64,000 nt of DNA, taken from the NCBI RefSeq assembly GCF_000986785.1, contig NZ_LAYY01000100.1, positions 1 to 64,000 on the forward strand, in the 5' to 3' direction. Below the pieces are notes generated by a model. That model searched no databases. It had not been told where the DNA came from and saw nothing but the letters and a program-made list of their open reading frames with translations. The stretch comes from Mesobacillus campisalis. Its GTDB lineage: Bacteria; Bacillota; Bacilli; Bacillales; Cytobacillaceae. Of the stretch, positions 43,165 to 51,699 are shown in pieces; the stretch's first letter is position 1, and each line of letters opens with the position of its first letter. The position numbers and the translations under genes are program-made.

Positions 43165-43180
43165 ATGTTAACGTTATCAT
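43165..43180. promoter_or_regulatory. LacI-type operator or cre before the oxidoreductase gene
   Basis: ATGTTAACGTTATCAT is a near-perfect palindrome 23 bp upstream of the oxidoreductase start. It is nearly identical to the uxaC operator at 25696 (TGTTAACGTT shared), which suggests the same regulator, or CcpA. Confidence 0.65.
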
Positions 43181-43334
43181 TTTTCGCCACCTTGTTTGAA
43201 TTTAGTGTACTCCTAACCTTCTATCCTCTCAACGTATACGGCAACATGCTTAAAATTTTAACGGTTTATCTTAAAATCTTTCATTAATTAGGGAAGCGTT
43301 ACCACCTACAATAAAAGTAGAGGAGGTTAAAGAC

Positions 43335-44444
43335 ATGACCATCAGCAAAGCAGCAATGAGTGCAACAAAACCCATCAAGCTATCCCCCGCCCGGTCGCTT
43401 AGGACGTATCTCGGTGGAAAGCTCATCGAGGAGCTGCATGGGGCAGCAGAGCCGAAAGACAGCCACTATCCGGAGGAATGGATGATTTCGGTGGTTTCCA
43501 GCCGCACAGCCGGCCGGGAAGAGGACGGCTTAAACAAGGTGGACCTCCCTGATGAGGATATCACCTTAAAAGAATTGGTGGATGCCAGCCCTGAGGATTT
43601 TTTAGGAAAAGCCCACACGGAAAAATTCGGCAATAAGACTGGCGTGCTCGTGAAACTGATCGATTCGGCCGAACGCCTGATCATCCAGACCCACCCGGAC
43701 AAGGAGAAAGCGCTGGAGCTATTCGGTTCAGCATACGGGAAAACGGAATGCTGGCATTTTGTCGGCGGCCGCGAAATCAATGGAGCAGTTCCACATGTGT
43801 ATGTCGGCTTCAAGCCCGGCGTCACAAGGGAGCAATGGAAAACGCTGTTTGATCAGCAGGACGTCCAAGGCATGCTGGACTGCATGCACAAGTATGATGT
43901 CCAGCATGGCGATACGTTCCTGATTGAAGCAGGCACTCCGCATGCTATTGGGGCTGGCTGCTTGCTCGTCGAAATCCAGGAACCGACCGATTACACCATC
44001 CGCATGGAAAGAACCTCTCCGTCCGGGCTGGAGATTGAAGATTACCTGATCCACCAGGGAATAGGCTTTGAAAAGATGTTTGATATTTTTAGGTATGAGA
44101 CATTGGACCGGGAGGAGACCCTGAAAAGATGGCAGGTAGAACCTGCTGTTTTGCGGGAAGGTGACGGCAGCAGAGAAATTGAAATCATCGGCTACAAGCA
44201 AACTCCTTGCTTCCGAATGACCATGGTGGAAGTGGAACAGAAAGCGGAGATCTCCGGGAATGGGGTGTTTTACGGGGTGTACATTCTTTCGGGTAAGGGT
44301 GCGCTGACCACAAATGGTACGCAGCAGAGCGTGAAAAAGGGCGATCAGCTGTTTATTCCTGCAGGCGTGGCCTCGTTCACGATAGAGAATCAAGGCGATG
44401 AGCCAATTATGGCATTGCGATTGTTCGGCCCGCAGGTTGGATAA
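43335..44444 (+). CDS. class I mannose-6-phosphate isomerase
   Basis: This 369-residue zinc enzyme interconverts mannose-6-phosphate and fructose-6-phosphate. Visible are the metal-site block LIIQTHPDKEKALELFG (Gln, His, Glu), ECWHFVGGREINGAVPHVYVGF, the GDTFLIEAGTPHAIGAGCLLVEIQEPTDYT segment with the third ligand His, and a C-terminal cupin part (FIPAGVASFTI). It is longer than typical Bacillus ManA (about 315). It is divergent from the Gfo/Idh gene and the only plus-strand gene between 16.8 and 50 kb. AGAGGAGGTTAAAGAC precedes the ATG. Confidence 0.88.
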   Translation: MTISKAAMSATKPIKLSPARSLRTYLGGKLIEELHGAAEPKDSHYPEEWMISVVSSRTAGREEDGLNKVDLPDEDITLKELVDASPEDFLGKAHTEKFGNKTGVLVKLIDSAERLIIQTHPDKEKALELFGSAYGKTECWHFVGGREINGAVPHVYVGFKPGVTREQWKTLFDQQDVQGMLDCMHKYDVQHGDTFLIEAGTPHAIGAGCLLVEIQEPTDYTIRMERTSPSGLEIEDYLIHQGIGFEKMFDIFRYETLDREETLKRWQVEPAVLREGDGSREIEIIGYKQTPCFRMTMVEVEQKAEISGNGVFYGVYILSGKGALTTNGTQQSVKKGDQLFIPAGVASFTIENQGDEPIMALRLFGPQVG

Positions 44445-44446
44445 GC

Positions 44447-44497
44447 AAAAGGGCATTGAAATTTCATTGATTTTGATGATTTTTCAATGCTCTTTCT
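44447..44497. terminator. terminator between mannose-6-phosphate isomerase and gerB-type gene
   Basis: AAAGGGCATTGAAA pairs with TTTTCAATGCTCTTT (one mismatch) around a long loop. It overlaps the last codons of the convergent germination permease gene. Confidence 0.7.
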
Positions 44498-45584
44498 TGT
44501 TCATCCTTTTCCTGACAACAGCAATCAAAAACAGGAACGGAACATAGCCAAAGAGGAAGACGAGCCCACAATAGTGGACTAATTTGGCGAAAAGCTGGCC
44601 ATATCGTATATCAACAAACTCGCTGTTCACAATATGGAAAATTGCAAGCAAACCCACTAAGAGGTACGTCGACTTCACCTTTGGGACCGTCCATTTTATC
44701 GACCGGATCGCCGACCACAGATAGATACAGATCACAGGCATAATCACTAACAGCCATGTGAAAATAAAAATAAACTCAAACCGCTCCAGAAATGGAAACT
44801 GCATGATTTTAATCATGGTCAAAGTTGGCCACGCTAAATTCTTCAGCTTTTCCTGCGTAAAGAACAAAAATGTGATGAGCGAGATGACCGTATAGACAAA
44901 GGTTGAATAAAGCAATCCCAAGTGTCCCCATTTGGATGACTTTTCCCTATTCTTGATAAACGGAAAAAAAATGAGTACCGTTTCAAATCCTATATAGAGC
45001 GGTGCCGCTTCTTTCGCGGAAATGAAATATTCTTTCCAGCCAGATTTAAAGATAGGGGCGAGATAGGAAAACTCAACATAATTGAACAAATATAACAGCG
45101 AAAAGAGCAGGAAACTGGGAATGACCACTCCCCAGTAAGCAATGGCCGTTACAACCCTGAACCCTCCCGAAACGATGTAATAAATGAGAAAAGAAAAGAG
45201 CAGGGAGAATTCCCAGCTGGGTATTCCATCAAACACCCATATCTGGAGAACATCAATATAGGTATAAAAAGTATATAGACTAAGGATGGAAAAATAGCTT
45301 GCCATGATGAGATTCAGCATTCCGCCAAAAACCTTCCCAAAAACATCCCTGTGGAAGGACAGGAGATCTCCAGCACTTGAATGCTTCAGGATATATAACA
45401 TCATTAAAAAGAGAACATGCATCATTAAACCCACTGCCAGGACTGACAGCCATGCATTATGGCCTGCTCCTTTAATGATATTTGACTGAAAGGATAGAAT
45501 TACAATCCCAGTCTGTGTGGAATGCATGAGATAGAACAGAAAGTAGGGCGATACCATTTTATTTTCTTTCACTATTGAGTTCAT
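44484..45584 (-). CDS. spore germination permease, GerAB/GerKB family
   Basis: This 366-residue protein has ten hydrophobic helices in the amino-acid-transporter-like fold of the GerB subunit family. Typical are FYLMHSTQTGIVILSFQSNI near the start, the GWKEYFISAKEAAPLYIGFETVLIFFPFI segment and AWPTLTMIKIMQFPFLERFEFIFIF. The subunit binds the germinant in the inner spore membrane and works in a complex with GerA- and GerC-type subunits. It is third in the operon, 19 bp behind the gerC-type gene. Confidence 0.92.
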   Translation of the reverse strand: MNSIVKENKMVSPYFLFYLMHSTQTGIVILSFQSNIIKGAGHNAWLSVLAVGLMMHVLFLMMLYILKHSSAGDLLSFHRDVFGKVFGGMLNLIMASYFSILSLYTFYTYIDVLQIWVFDGIPSWEFSLLFSFLIYYIVSGGFRVVTAIAYWGVVIPSFLLFSLLYLFNYVEFSYLAPIFKSGWKEYFISAKEAAPLYIGFETVLIFFPFIKNREKSSKWGHLGLLYSTFVYTVISLITFLFFTQEKLKNLAWPTLTMIKIMQFPFLERFEFIFIFTWLLVIMPVICIYLWSAIRSIKWTVPKVKSTYLLVGLLAIFHIVNSEFVDIRYGQLFAKLVHYCGLVFLFGYVPFLFLIAVVRKRMNKKEH

Positions 45585-45603
45585 AAGAATCCATCCTTAA
45601 AGA

Positions 45604-46698
45604 TTAGCCTTCAAGGCCAGAATGTAAGAATTGCACATCAACATTTACAGAAATCGGCAATGCAGGATACTTCTCATAAAAGGATGTTTCCTTCCAGGAC
45701 TTATCCTTTGATCGCACGATGTTTCCAATTCCAAGAGGATCCACTCCATTTTCTTTCAAGAGTGCAAATAAATCCGCCATCTCTTTTTCTAACCTTTTTT
45801 CAACAATCCTCTTCATCTCCATTACATCTTTCTCATTTTCCACACTATACCGATCTGGAATCTGAGTCAGGGTCACGTGCAGCTGCAAACCAAGATGCAA
45901 TCGCTCCTTCTTCGAATTCCAATCCCAGTTGCTTTTACTCTTAAAAGCCCGAACCGCCAGGATCTCTCTGCGCTCCTTCCCTTCCAGGTCCATTTTATAA
46001 GTTGCTTGTGTCTGTTCATCTTCAATAAATGAAAATACGGTCGTTTGTTCAGGATTTAACTGGAGCTTTAAGTGATCATCCTCAAAGATTCCTATCCCAT
46101 CAACGCTTACCCGCTCTTGTTCGCCGATGGTCAGCATGGGAACATAGGCATCCACTCCTTCTCCATAAAAGCGATTCAGAAAAACATGAAGGTTCATTCT
46201 GGGGAGATACTGTCCTTGCATATTCTGCTGGATCCGTTCAGCTAACGTAAGGGATTTTTCCTGTTTCAATGCGTTCAGCGTTTTCTTAGCGGATTCCGTC
46301 GAGACAGCGATTTGGATATTTGTTCCGATTTGAGGATTAAGAATGAATCGCCTCACCATTTCTCCAATGCCTGCTTCCGCATAGCTTTTCCCGAACAGCA
46401 GCACCCGGATTTTTCCCAGTTCCACGGGAGTACTAGTCTGGCTCGCCATTTTCGGGGCAAACAAGACACTGGTCGATGTTTTTTCTTCGTAAAATTGAAT
46501 GTCGTCACCGCTTTTGCTAGTCGTGTAATTAGGCACTAAGGCTGTTCCAATGAGTTCTCCATCTTCTGCCTGATCGAACCCAAAAACATGGACAATGCTA
46601 ATCTGGTCAATGATCCTCGTCCGATTACAGCCCAAAAGACCAAAGATACAAACGCATAATACGATTAAAATGAGAGGCTTTTTCCACTTTTTCATCAT
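45604..46698 (-). CDS. spore germination lipoprotein, GerAC/GerKC family
   Basis: This 364-residue lipoprotein has the signal IVLCVCIFGLLGCNRTR (lipidated Cys24), then the family signature IIDQISIVHVFGFDQAEDGELIGTALVPNY, the central LAERIQQNMQGQYLPRMNLHVFLNRFYGEGVDAYVPML block and the C-terminal domain ending with DPLGIGNIVRSKDKSWKE and the PVSVDVQF-like strand. It is the GerC subunit on the outer face of the inner spore membrane. It lies second in the operon, with the order A-C-B. Confidence 0.92.
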   Translation of the reverse strand: MMKKWKKPLILIVLCVCIFGLLGCNRTRIIDQISIVHVFGFDQAEDGELIGTALVPNYTTSKSGDDIQFYEEKTSTSVLFAPKMASQTSTPVELGKIRVLLFGKSYAEAGIGEMVRRFILNPQIGTNIQIAVSTESAKKTLNALKQEKSLTLAERIQQNMQGQYLPRMNLHVFLNRFYGEGVDAYVPMLTIGEQERVSVDGIGIFEDDHLKLQLNPEQTTVFSFIEDEQTQATYKMDLEGKERREILAVRAFKSKSNWDWNSKKERLHLGLQLHVTLTQIPDRYSVENEKDVMEMKRIVEKRLEKEMADLFALLKENGVDPLGIGNIVRSKDKSWKETSFYEKYPALPISVNVDVQFLHSGLEG

Positions 46699-46722
46699 TC
46701 ATCCAGCCTTTTTGCGAAAAAT

Positions 46723-48249
46723 TTATTCCGTATTCAGCCCTTCTTCCGGGTCTTTATCTGCTGCCGGAGAATATCTTTTGACACTCAAGGGCCGCAAATA
46801 CCAAGGACGCTTTTGGGATTTTGCATAATTGGGCCTTACAAAGGAATTGGCGAGTCCACCTTTTCGATAAGGGTAAATCGAAAGCATAAACGGGACTCCT
46901 AGAGATTTTAGCCGGGCCAAATGCCCGATTAAAAAGAGTAGTCCCACATAGATGCCTAAGCCTCCCCAACTAGCTGCAAACAGGATATAAGGATACCGTA
47001 ACAGCCGGACCGCAGTGGACATTTTATAAATTGGGGTTGTAAAGGAAGACAATGCTGATAGGGCGACAATGATTAACAAAACATTACTTGTAAGCGCTGC
47101 TTCAACCGTTGCCTGCCCGATTACGATGCCCCCGACAATCCCAAGGGTTTGCCCAATTTTCGTTGGCAGCCTGGCCCCTGCTTCTCTCAGCAGGTCAATG
47201 GTGATTTCCAAAAATAACACCTCTATTACAGGCGGGAAGGGAACATTAGCCCGTGAATTGATAATCGGACCTAATAAATCCCTTGGGATTACTTCATAAT
47301 GAAAGGTTAGGATTGCCACATAGAAGGGTGTGGCAAATATGGAAAACAACATCCCAAATATCCGGATCAACTTAAAGAACGATGCGATGACAGATGGAAG
47401 GTAAAAATCCTCCGGGTTTGAAAAAAAATCCATTAATGCGGCTGGCCCAATGACCGCATAGGAGGATTTATCACTAATAAGAACAACTTGTCCTTGTATA
47501 AGTGCTCCTACCGTACGATCCACCCGCTCTGTCGTTATAAATAAAGGAAAAGGAGTCGAGCTATGATCGGAAATTAATTGTTCAAGCTGGGTATTGTCAA
47601 AGGAGACATCGATGTCAAGTTCCTTAAGTCGCTGTTTGGCGGTGTTTACGTACCCGGGGTTGGTAACCCCATCCAGGTAGGCGATAACTACCTTTGTCCT
47701 TGCCCTTGTGCCAATGGTGACCTCCTCATAGATCAGATCCGAAGTACTCAGATGGTCCCGTATTAAATGGAGATTGGTGGTTATATCCTCAATGAAACCA
47801 ACTTTTGGTCCAATCACACTGAATTCATTTTGGGTATCATTCGTTTCGCGTTGACCTAATCTGGGATGTGAAATGCTTAAGAGGGCGAATTCCTTCATGC
47901 TGTCTTTAAAATAGAGGACAATCGCACCTTCATGGAGAGCCTTTTCCACTTCCAAGGGGTCTTGTTTGACTTTGATGTCATCGATTGGAACGACATCTTT
48001 TAAATCAGAGAGTTCTTTTACCTCAGAAGCCTTCTCCTTTAAAAAAGGCAAAACGGACTTTTGAAAAATGTTGGGATCAATTAGTGTTTTATAAAAACTG
48101 ATTTGTAAAGGATGGTCTTTTTCAATTGGTGTGATGGTTGAAAAGTCACTTGACTTCTTTGCCTTTTCGAATACTTCTTTTATCGTTTTTTCTGTCGTTT
48201 CGTAACCTCTTGTGGGTTGTTGTTGTTTGACTCTTTTCCTTCTCAGCAT
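46723..48249 (-). CDS. spore germination protein, GerAA/GerKA family
   Basis: This 508-residue protein has a long hydrophilic N-terminal region (about 240 residues), then five membrane segments with the family blocks TERVDRTVGALIQGQVVLISDKSSYAVIGPAALMDFF, LRIFGMLFSIFATPFYVAILTFHYEVIPRDLL, RANVPFPPVIEVLFLEITIDLLREAGARLP and TLGIVGGIVIGQATVEA. It is the GerA subunit, which forms the ion channel of the receptor. As the first gene of the ger operon it follows GGTGGAGAA. A sporulation-specific promoter (SigG) would be expected upstream but was not recognised. Confidence 0.95.
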   Translation of the reverse strand: MLRRKRVKQQQPTRGYETTEKTIKEVFEKAKKSSDFSTITPIEKDHPLQISFYKTLIDPNIFQKSVLPFLKEKASEVKELSDLKDVVPIDDIKVKQDPLEVEKALHEGAIVLYFKDSMKEFALLSISHPRLGQRETNDTQNEFSVIGPKVGFIEDITTNLHLIRDHLSTSDLIYEEVTIGTRARTKVVIAYLDGVTNPGYVNTAKQRLKELDIDVSFDNTQLEQLISDHSSTPFPLFITTERVDRTVGALIQGQVVLISDKSSYAVIGPAALMDFFSNPEDFYLPSVIASFFKLIRIFGMLFSIFATPFYVAILTFHYEVIPRDLLGPIINSRANVPFPPVIEVLFLEITIDLLREAGARLPTKIGQTLGIVGGIVIGQATVEAALTSNVLLIIVALSALSSFTTPIYKMSTAVRLLRYPYILFAASWGGLGIYVGLLFLIGHLARLKSLGVPFMLSIYPYRKGGLANSFVRPNYAKSQKRPWYLRPLSVKRYSPAADKDPEEGLNTE

Positions 48250-48367
48250 TTCTCCACCTAGCCTGTGAAAAATTTCCTTATGGTAGATGTAGTATGCAAC
48301 AACAGAACTGGAATTATGTTCAAAGCATAAGGAAAGAAGGGTCGGAGTTCACTAATCCTAATAAAAA

Positions 48368-48402
48368 TCAAAAGGACCGGGTATCGCCTCCCGGTCCTTT
48401 TG
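48368..48402 (-). terminator. terminator of the uronate-dehydrogenase-like gene
   Basis: AAAAGGACCGG and CCGGTCCTTTT form an 11-bp stem followed on the minus strand by TGATTTTTATT. Confidence 0.85.
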
Positions 48403-48440
48403 ATGCATTGATAAAAGACAAAGTTAGAATGTAACATTCT

Positions 48441-49202
48441 TTAAACGTCCTTTTTTAAGATATCGATGGCATTTTCCTGCGAAACAAACCCAAGCTCCTT
48501 CCACGCATTTTCGGTCGACCATGGTTTATCGGGGTTGTCCGAGACTCCATAATAGGTGCCATATTTGACGGTCGATTCCAGCGCCAGGTCAAAAAGCTGG
48601 ACAGCGTCCTTATGGGTCAGCAGCGTGTGATGGAGGCGTTCGTCTTCCTTTACGGCCTTCTCTTCTTCGGGATGGACGGTGCCAATCCGCAGGTTGATGA
48701 CGGAGAGGGAGCTGTCCTTTTTGCGGGCGAGGATGTGGCCGATATTCTCGGAGGCAAGCTTCAGCACTCCATAAAGACCGCGGGAATAAGGATAATCGTG
48801 AATGTTGATTTCCCTGTCCAGCTTGGAGATGCCGCCGTTTTCGTAATAATCGGTGGTGTGGTTGCTGCTAGCGAATACCACTTTCGGAATCCCGAGCTTC
48901 TCCGCCGCATGCAGCACATAAAAAGAGGCCATGAAATGGATCGAGGTCATCTGGTAAAATTCATCCACATCCCATAAATCATTGTCGGTTTTGATGGTAA
49001 GCAGGTTGATGAGCGCGTCCGTGTCCTCCGGAATGCTTTGTAAAAGTGCGTCAAAATCAGTAGCATCGACCTTGATCGCATTTTCCGTTTCCTCTGGAAA
49101 GTTTTGATCCAGAATGACAAATTCGTATTTATCGCCAAGCCCCTTTTGCAGCACCGTGCCGATGGTCCCCGCACCGCCGATGATGGTTATTTTTTTCTTC
49201 AT
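48441..49202 (-). CDS. NAD-dependent extended SDR, uronate-dehydrogenase-like
   Basis: This 253-residue protein has the nucleotide-binding GGAGTIGTVLQKGL, the Asp of ILDQNF for NAD binding, a substrate block VVFASSNHTTDYYENGG, and the catalytic Tyr and Lys in LYGVLKLASENIG (YxxxK). The SSNHT motif and VINLRIGTVHPEE are typical for uronate dehydrogenases, which oxidise galacturonate or glucuronate to the aldarolactone; other epimerase-type substrates are possible. It is 5 kb from the pectin locus and monocistronic. TGGAGGGCCACC precedes the ATG. Confidence 0.8.
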   Translation of the reverse strand: MKKKITIIGGAGTIGTVLQKGLGDKYEFVILDQNFPEETENAIKVDATDFDALLQSIPEDTDALINLLTIKTDNDLWDVDEFYQMTSIHFMASFYVLHAAEKLGIPKVVFASSNHTTDYYENGGISKLDREINIHDYPYSRGLYGVLKLASENIGHILARKKDSSLSVINLRIGTVHPEEEKAVKEDERLHHTLLTHKDAVQLFDLALESTVKYGTYYGVSDNPDKPWSTENAWKELGFVSQENAIDILKKDV

Positions 49203-49475
49203 GGTGGCCCTCCATTTCTAGCATTTACCTAAATTTACCCATGTTAGTGGAAAACATTCACAGCTATTTAAAGTTAGGTAGGAGGGGAGGTGCCCCAACC
49301 TTCTGAGAAAAACCGTTGATCTGCAAACTTAATATTGAGTTACGCTGGAGTTTTCCGTAAAATGGGAAAGCAGTAATAGAAGTGACATAAAGTGACTGGG
49401 ATTAGAGTGTCTGCTACTGGGCAAGGACCCGGTAATCATTCGGTGCGAAATATGGGGGAGAACCTTGTAATGGAG

Positions 49476-49880
49476 GACCTTTTTTGCGGCTTTCCTGTGA
49501 AAACGGGCTTCCATCCACTTGATGGAGGACCTTTTCTACAGCTTTCCTGTGAAAATGGGCTTCCATCCACTTGATGGATGACCTCTTTTGCTTTTTTCCT
49601 GCGAAAATGGGCTTCCATCCACTTGATGGATGACCCTTTTTGCGGCTTTCCTGCGAAAACGGGCTTCCATCTACTTGATGGAGGACCTTTTTTGCGGCTT
49701 TCCTGCGAAAATGGGCTTCCATCCACTTGATGGAGGACCCTTTTTGCGGCTTTCCTGCGAAAACGGGCTTCCATCTACTTGATGGAGGACCTTTTTTGCG
49801 GCTTTCCTGCGAAAACGGGCTTCCATCCACTTGATGGAGGACCTTTTCTACAGCTTTCCTGTGAAAATGGGCTTCCACCC
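49476..49880. repeat. tandem array of 52-bp units
   Basis: Eight units start exactly 52 bp apart at 49476, 49528, 49580, 49632, 49684, 49736, 49788 and 49840 (last one partial). Each reads GGACC, T run, GCGGCTTTCCTGCGAAAA, GGGCTTCCATCCACTTGATGGA; the last part can form a TCCATC/GATGGA hairpin. As 52 is not a multiple of three, the frame rotates, which speaks against coding. The 49203-50074 gap holds no other feature. Confidence 0.95.
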
Positions 49881-50074
49881 CCCATTTTCCAAGAGAGGAA
49901 GCCTTGTTTCTATAGGGAAAACTTTTCATGCACTACTAAGGAATCTGCTATCTTCTCTTCCATTTCCTAAAAGACACTCAACTAGGACCACGGGCCTGTT
50001 CTCTGCCTGGCGGGTTTCAACTCGTTTAAAAAGGGAAACCGGGTAATGGAAAATCTACATAACAAGGAGGATGA

Positions 50075-50317
50075 ATGGTGAGAGCATTGGCTTTGGTGGA
50101 GCTCATGTTAGTTGGCTACCTGTTTTATCTGGGAATCAGCCTGTTTTTTGTTTTTCTTGATGGCGGGATGATTGCGGTGCTCATCGAGCTATTAAGAGGA
50201 ACCATCATCAACATACTGCTAGCTTATACACTCGTCCTGATCATCGACATTTGGCGCGATAAAAAAAGGGAAAAACTCATTATAAAAGGAAAACTGTCTC
50301 CAGACCGACTGTTTTAA
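50075..50317 (+). CDS. small membrane protein with two helices
   Basis: This protein of about 80 residues has two hydrophobic segments (LVELMLVGYLFYLGISLFFVF and LRGTIINILLAYTLVLIIDIW) and a basic tail (RDKKREKLIIKGK). I do not recognise a family. AAGGAGG lies 4 bp before the ATG at 50075 and 7 bp before a GTG at 50078; the GTG may be the true start. It lies between the 52-bp repeat array and a long hairpin. Confidence 0.6.
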   Translation: MVRALALVELMLVGYLFYLGISLFFVFLDGGMIAVLIELLRGTIINILLAYTLVLIIDIWRDKKREKLIIKGKLSPDRLF

Positions 50318-50323
50318 AACACA

Positions 50324-50373
50324 GGGACGGTTCTGATGCTTCATCTTCAAAAATGAAGCACCAGAACCGTCCC
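50324..50373. repeat. long hairpin built on GGGACGGTTCT
   Basis: GGGACGGTTCTG and TGCTTCAT pair with ATGAAGCA and CAGAACCGTCCC, giving a 20-bp stem with one A/C mismatch and an eight-base loop. It lacks a T run, so it is more like an intergenic palindromic repeat than a terminator. The AGAACCGTCCCCTTGC word recurs at 51205. Confidence 0.75.
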
Positions 50374-50438
50374 CTTGCTTATAATTCGCGTGAAAATCGG
50401 AAATAATCCTTGTAATTGGCTGACAGGGAGTCGTTCTG

Positions 50439-51077
50439 ATGAAAAAGGCTATTGTGTTTGTTTTCTTTTATGGAATCCTTCTTTTGATTGCTTTTTTATA
50501 CAGGGAATCCCTGCTGGAGTGGCTAAACCGCGGGGATATGACCCAGCTGCCTTTGATGTTTTTGCTGGGAGTTTTCTTTGGGGTTGTTCCGGTTGTTCCA
50601 TTTAGTGTGTTCGCCGGGTTGATGGGAGCGAAATATGGGGTTTGGATCGGAGCCTGCATCAACTGGGTGGGATCCGTGGGAGCCTCGGCGATCTTTTTTA
50701 TGCTGTCGCGCCATTTTTTCGTAACCAGGTTCCAAAGCTATATTTCCCGTTTCAACGGCATTAGGAAGTTCGACCGGATTATCAGCCAGAATGCGTTTAT
50801 TGCGGTTTTGTTCAGCCGGATTGTTCCCATCGTGCCGCCGCCTGTGGTCAATATCTATTCAGGACTGAGCATGATGCCGTTTAAAACGTATCTAGCGGCA
50901 ACCATGATAGGGAAAATTCCCGGTATGGTCGCCTACGCCTACCTGGGGAGCCAGCTGGTTGCTCCGCGTTCTTCGCTGTTGGCCGGAATCACGCTTTATG
51001 CCGGCTTTCTGACATTTGTGCTCCTTTTATACCGCTGGTGGTACAAGTCAAAAGCAAAGGTCGTTTTGCCGAAATAG
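50439..51077 (+). CDS. TVP38/TMEM64 family membrane protein (DedA-like fold)
   Basis: This 212-residue protein has five or six hydrophobic segments and the family block FGVVPVVPFSVFAGLMGAKYGVWIGACINWVGSVGASAIFFMLSRHF, then FNGIRKFDRIISQNAFIAVLFSRIVPIVPPPVVNIYSGLS, which is the conserved re-entrant motif. Members are thought to act on membrane lipids or as proton-coupled transporters or scramblases. GGGAGTCGTTCTG precedes the ATG. The end is followed by a region without a gene up to the terminator at 51190. Confidence 0.9.
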   Translation: MKKAIVFVFFYGILLLIAFLYRESLLEWLNRGDMTQLPLMFLLGVFFGVVPVVPFSVFAGLMGAKYGVWIGACINWVGSVGASAIFFMLSRHFFVTRFQSYISRFNGIRKFDRIISQNAFIAVLFSRIVPIVPPPVVNIYSGLSMMPFKTYLAATMIGKIPGMVAYAYLGSQLVAPRSSLLAGITLYAGFLTFVLLLYRWWYKSKAKVVLPK

Positions 51078-51189
51078 CATTCCAGCCGGGAAGGAACTCA
51101 TTTTATCCCAGGCACCACTGGATGAGCCCTTATGTGGTCTTTCAAATTTAATCAAACGTTTGATTAAGGCCTTGCCCGAAAATTATATT

Positions 51190-51226
51190 AAAAAAAGAGG
51201 CAGGAGAACCGTCCCCTTGCCTCTTA
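51190..51226 (-). terminator. terminator of the AAA-YdeI-FixH cluster
   Basis: AAGAGGCA and TGCCTCTT pair around a 15-base loop, and a run of T follows on the minus strand. The loop holds the GGGGACGGTTCT word found in the hairpin at 50324. Confidence 0.75.
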
Positions 51227-51685
51227 GTGGCTGTGTTCACTTTCCGATTCATCGTGGTGGCCTTCTTCTTCATGGCGGTCGGCCCCGGCTTCCGGATTGC
51301 CGACGGTCACTTCCTTCTTCGGCATGTTGTGCATATCCCTCGCGGTTACATGGGCGACGATGTTATAGACGCCTTCTGATTCAAACGTTTTGCTGACAAC
51401 ATATACGCCTTCGCTTTGGTGTTGGGCTTCCAGCATTTCACGCTCATCTTCTCCTGATTTCCAGACTTCAAATTTGACCTCGGCGGCATCTTCGACGTTT
51501 TCGTCTCCTTGTGTCACCTTGGCTTCAAGCGAAACCTCTTCGTTCGGGTTCAGGCTGTCAGGCGTCAGGATGGTGACTTCAATGATCTCAGGAACCTCCC
51601 CGGCCTGGCTGGAATCGTCATTATTGGACCCACACCCTGCCAGGAACAATAAGATCGTCAGCATCAAAACAACATATTTTTTCAA
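51224..51685 (-). CDS. FixH/YtkA-like lipoprotein
   Basis: This protein of about 153 residues has a lipoprotein signal (LTILLFLAGCGSNND, lipidated Cys), a beta-sandwich domain (VTILTPDSLNPNEEVSLEAKV, EVKFEVWKSGEDER, SEGVYVVSKTFESEGVYNIVAHVTARDMHNMPKKEV) of the YtkA/FixH type, and a His-rich tail (HEEEGHHDESESEHSH) that may bind metal such as copper or nickel. I chose the TTG at 51685, six bases behind AGGGTGAG; the ATG at 51703 has no site. It is last in a three-gene cluster. Confidence 0.8.
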   Translation of the reverse strand: MKKYVVLMLTILLFLAGCGSNNDDSSQAGEVPEIIEVTILTPDSLNPNEEVSLEAKVTQGDENVEDAAEVKFEVWKSGEDEREMLEAQHQSEGVYVVSKTFESEGVYNIVAHVTARDMHNMPKKEVTVGNPEAGADRHEEEGHHDESESEHSH

Positions 51686-51699
51686 CTTGTTCTCACCCT

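Noticed and set aside
49476-49880. CRISPR array at the 52-bp units
   Set aside because: The whole unit is conserved, with no variable spacer portion and no cas genes near.
49414-49929. 171-codon minus-strand frame with repeated peptides through the 52-bp array
   Set aside because: The frame stays open only because the repeat lacks stops in all three phases; with a 52-bp unit the peptides rotate and show no conserved unit protein. No ribosome-binding site.
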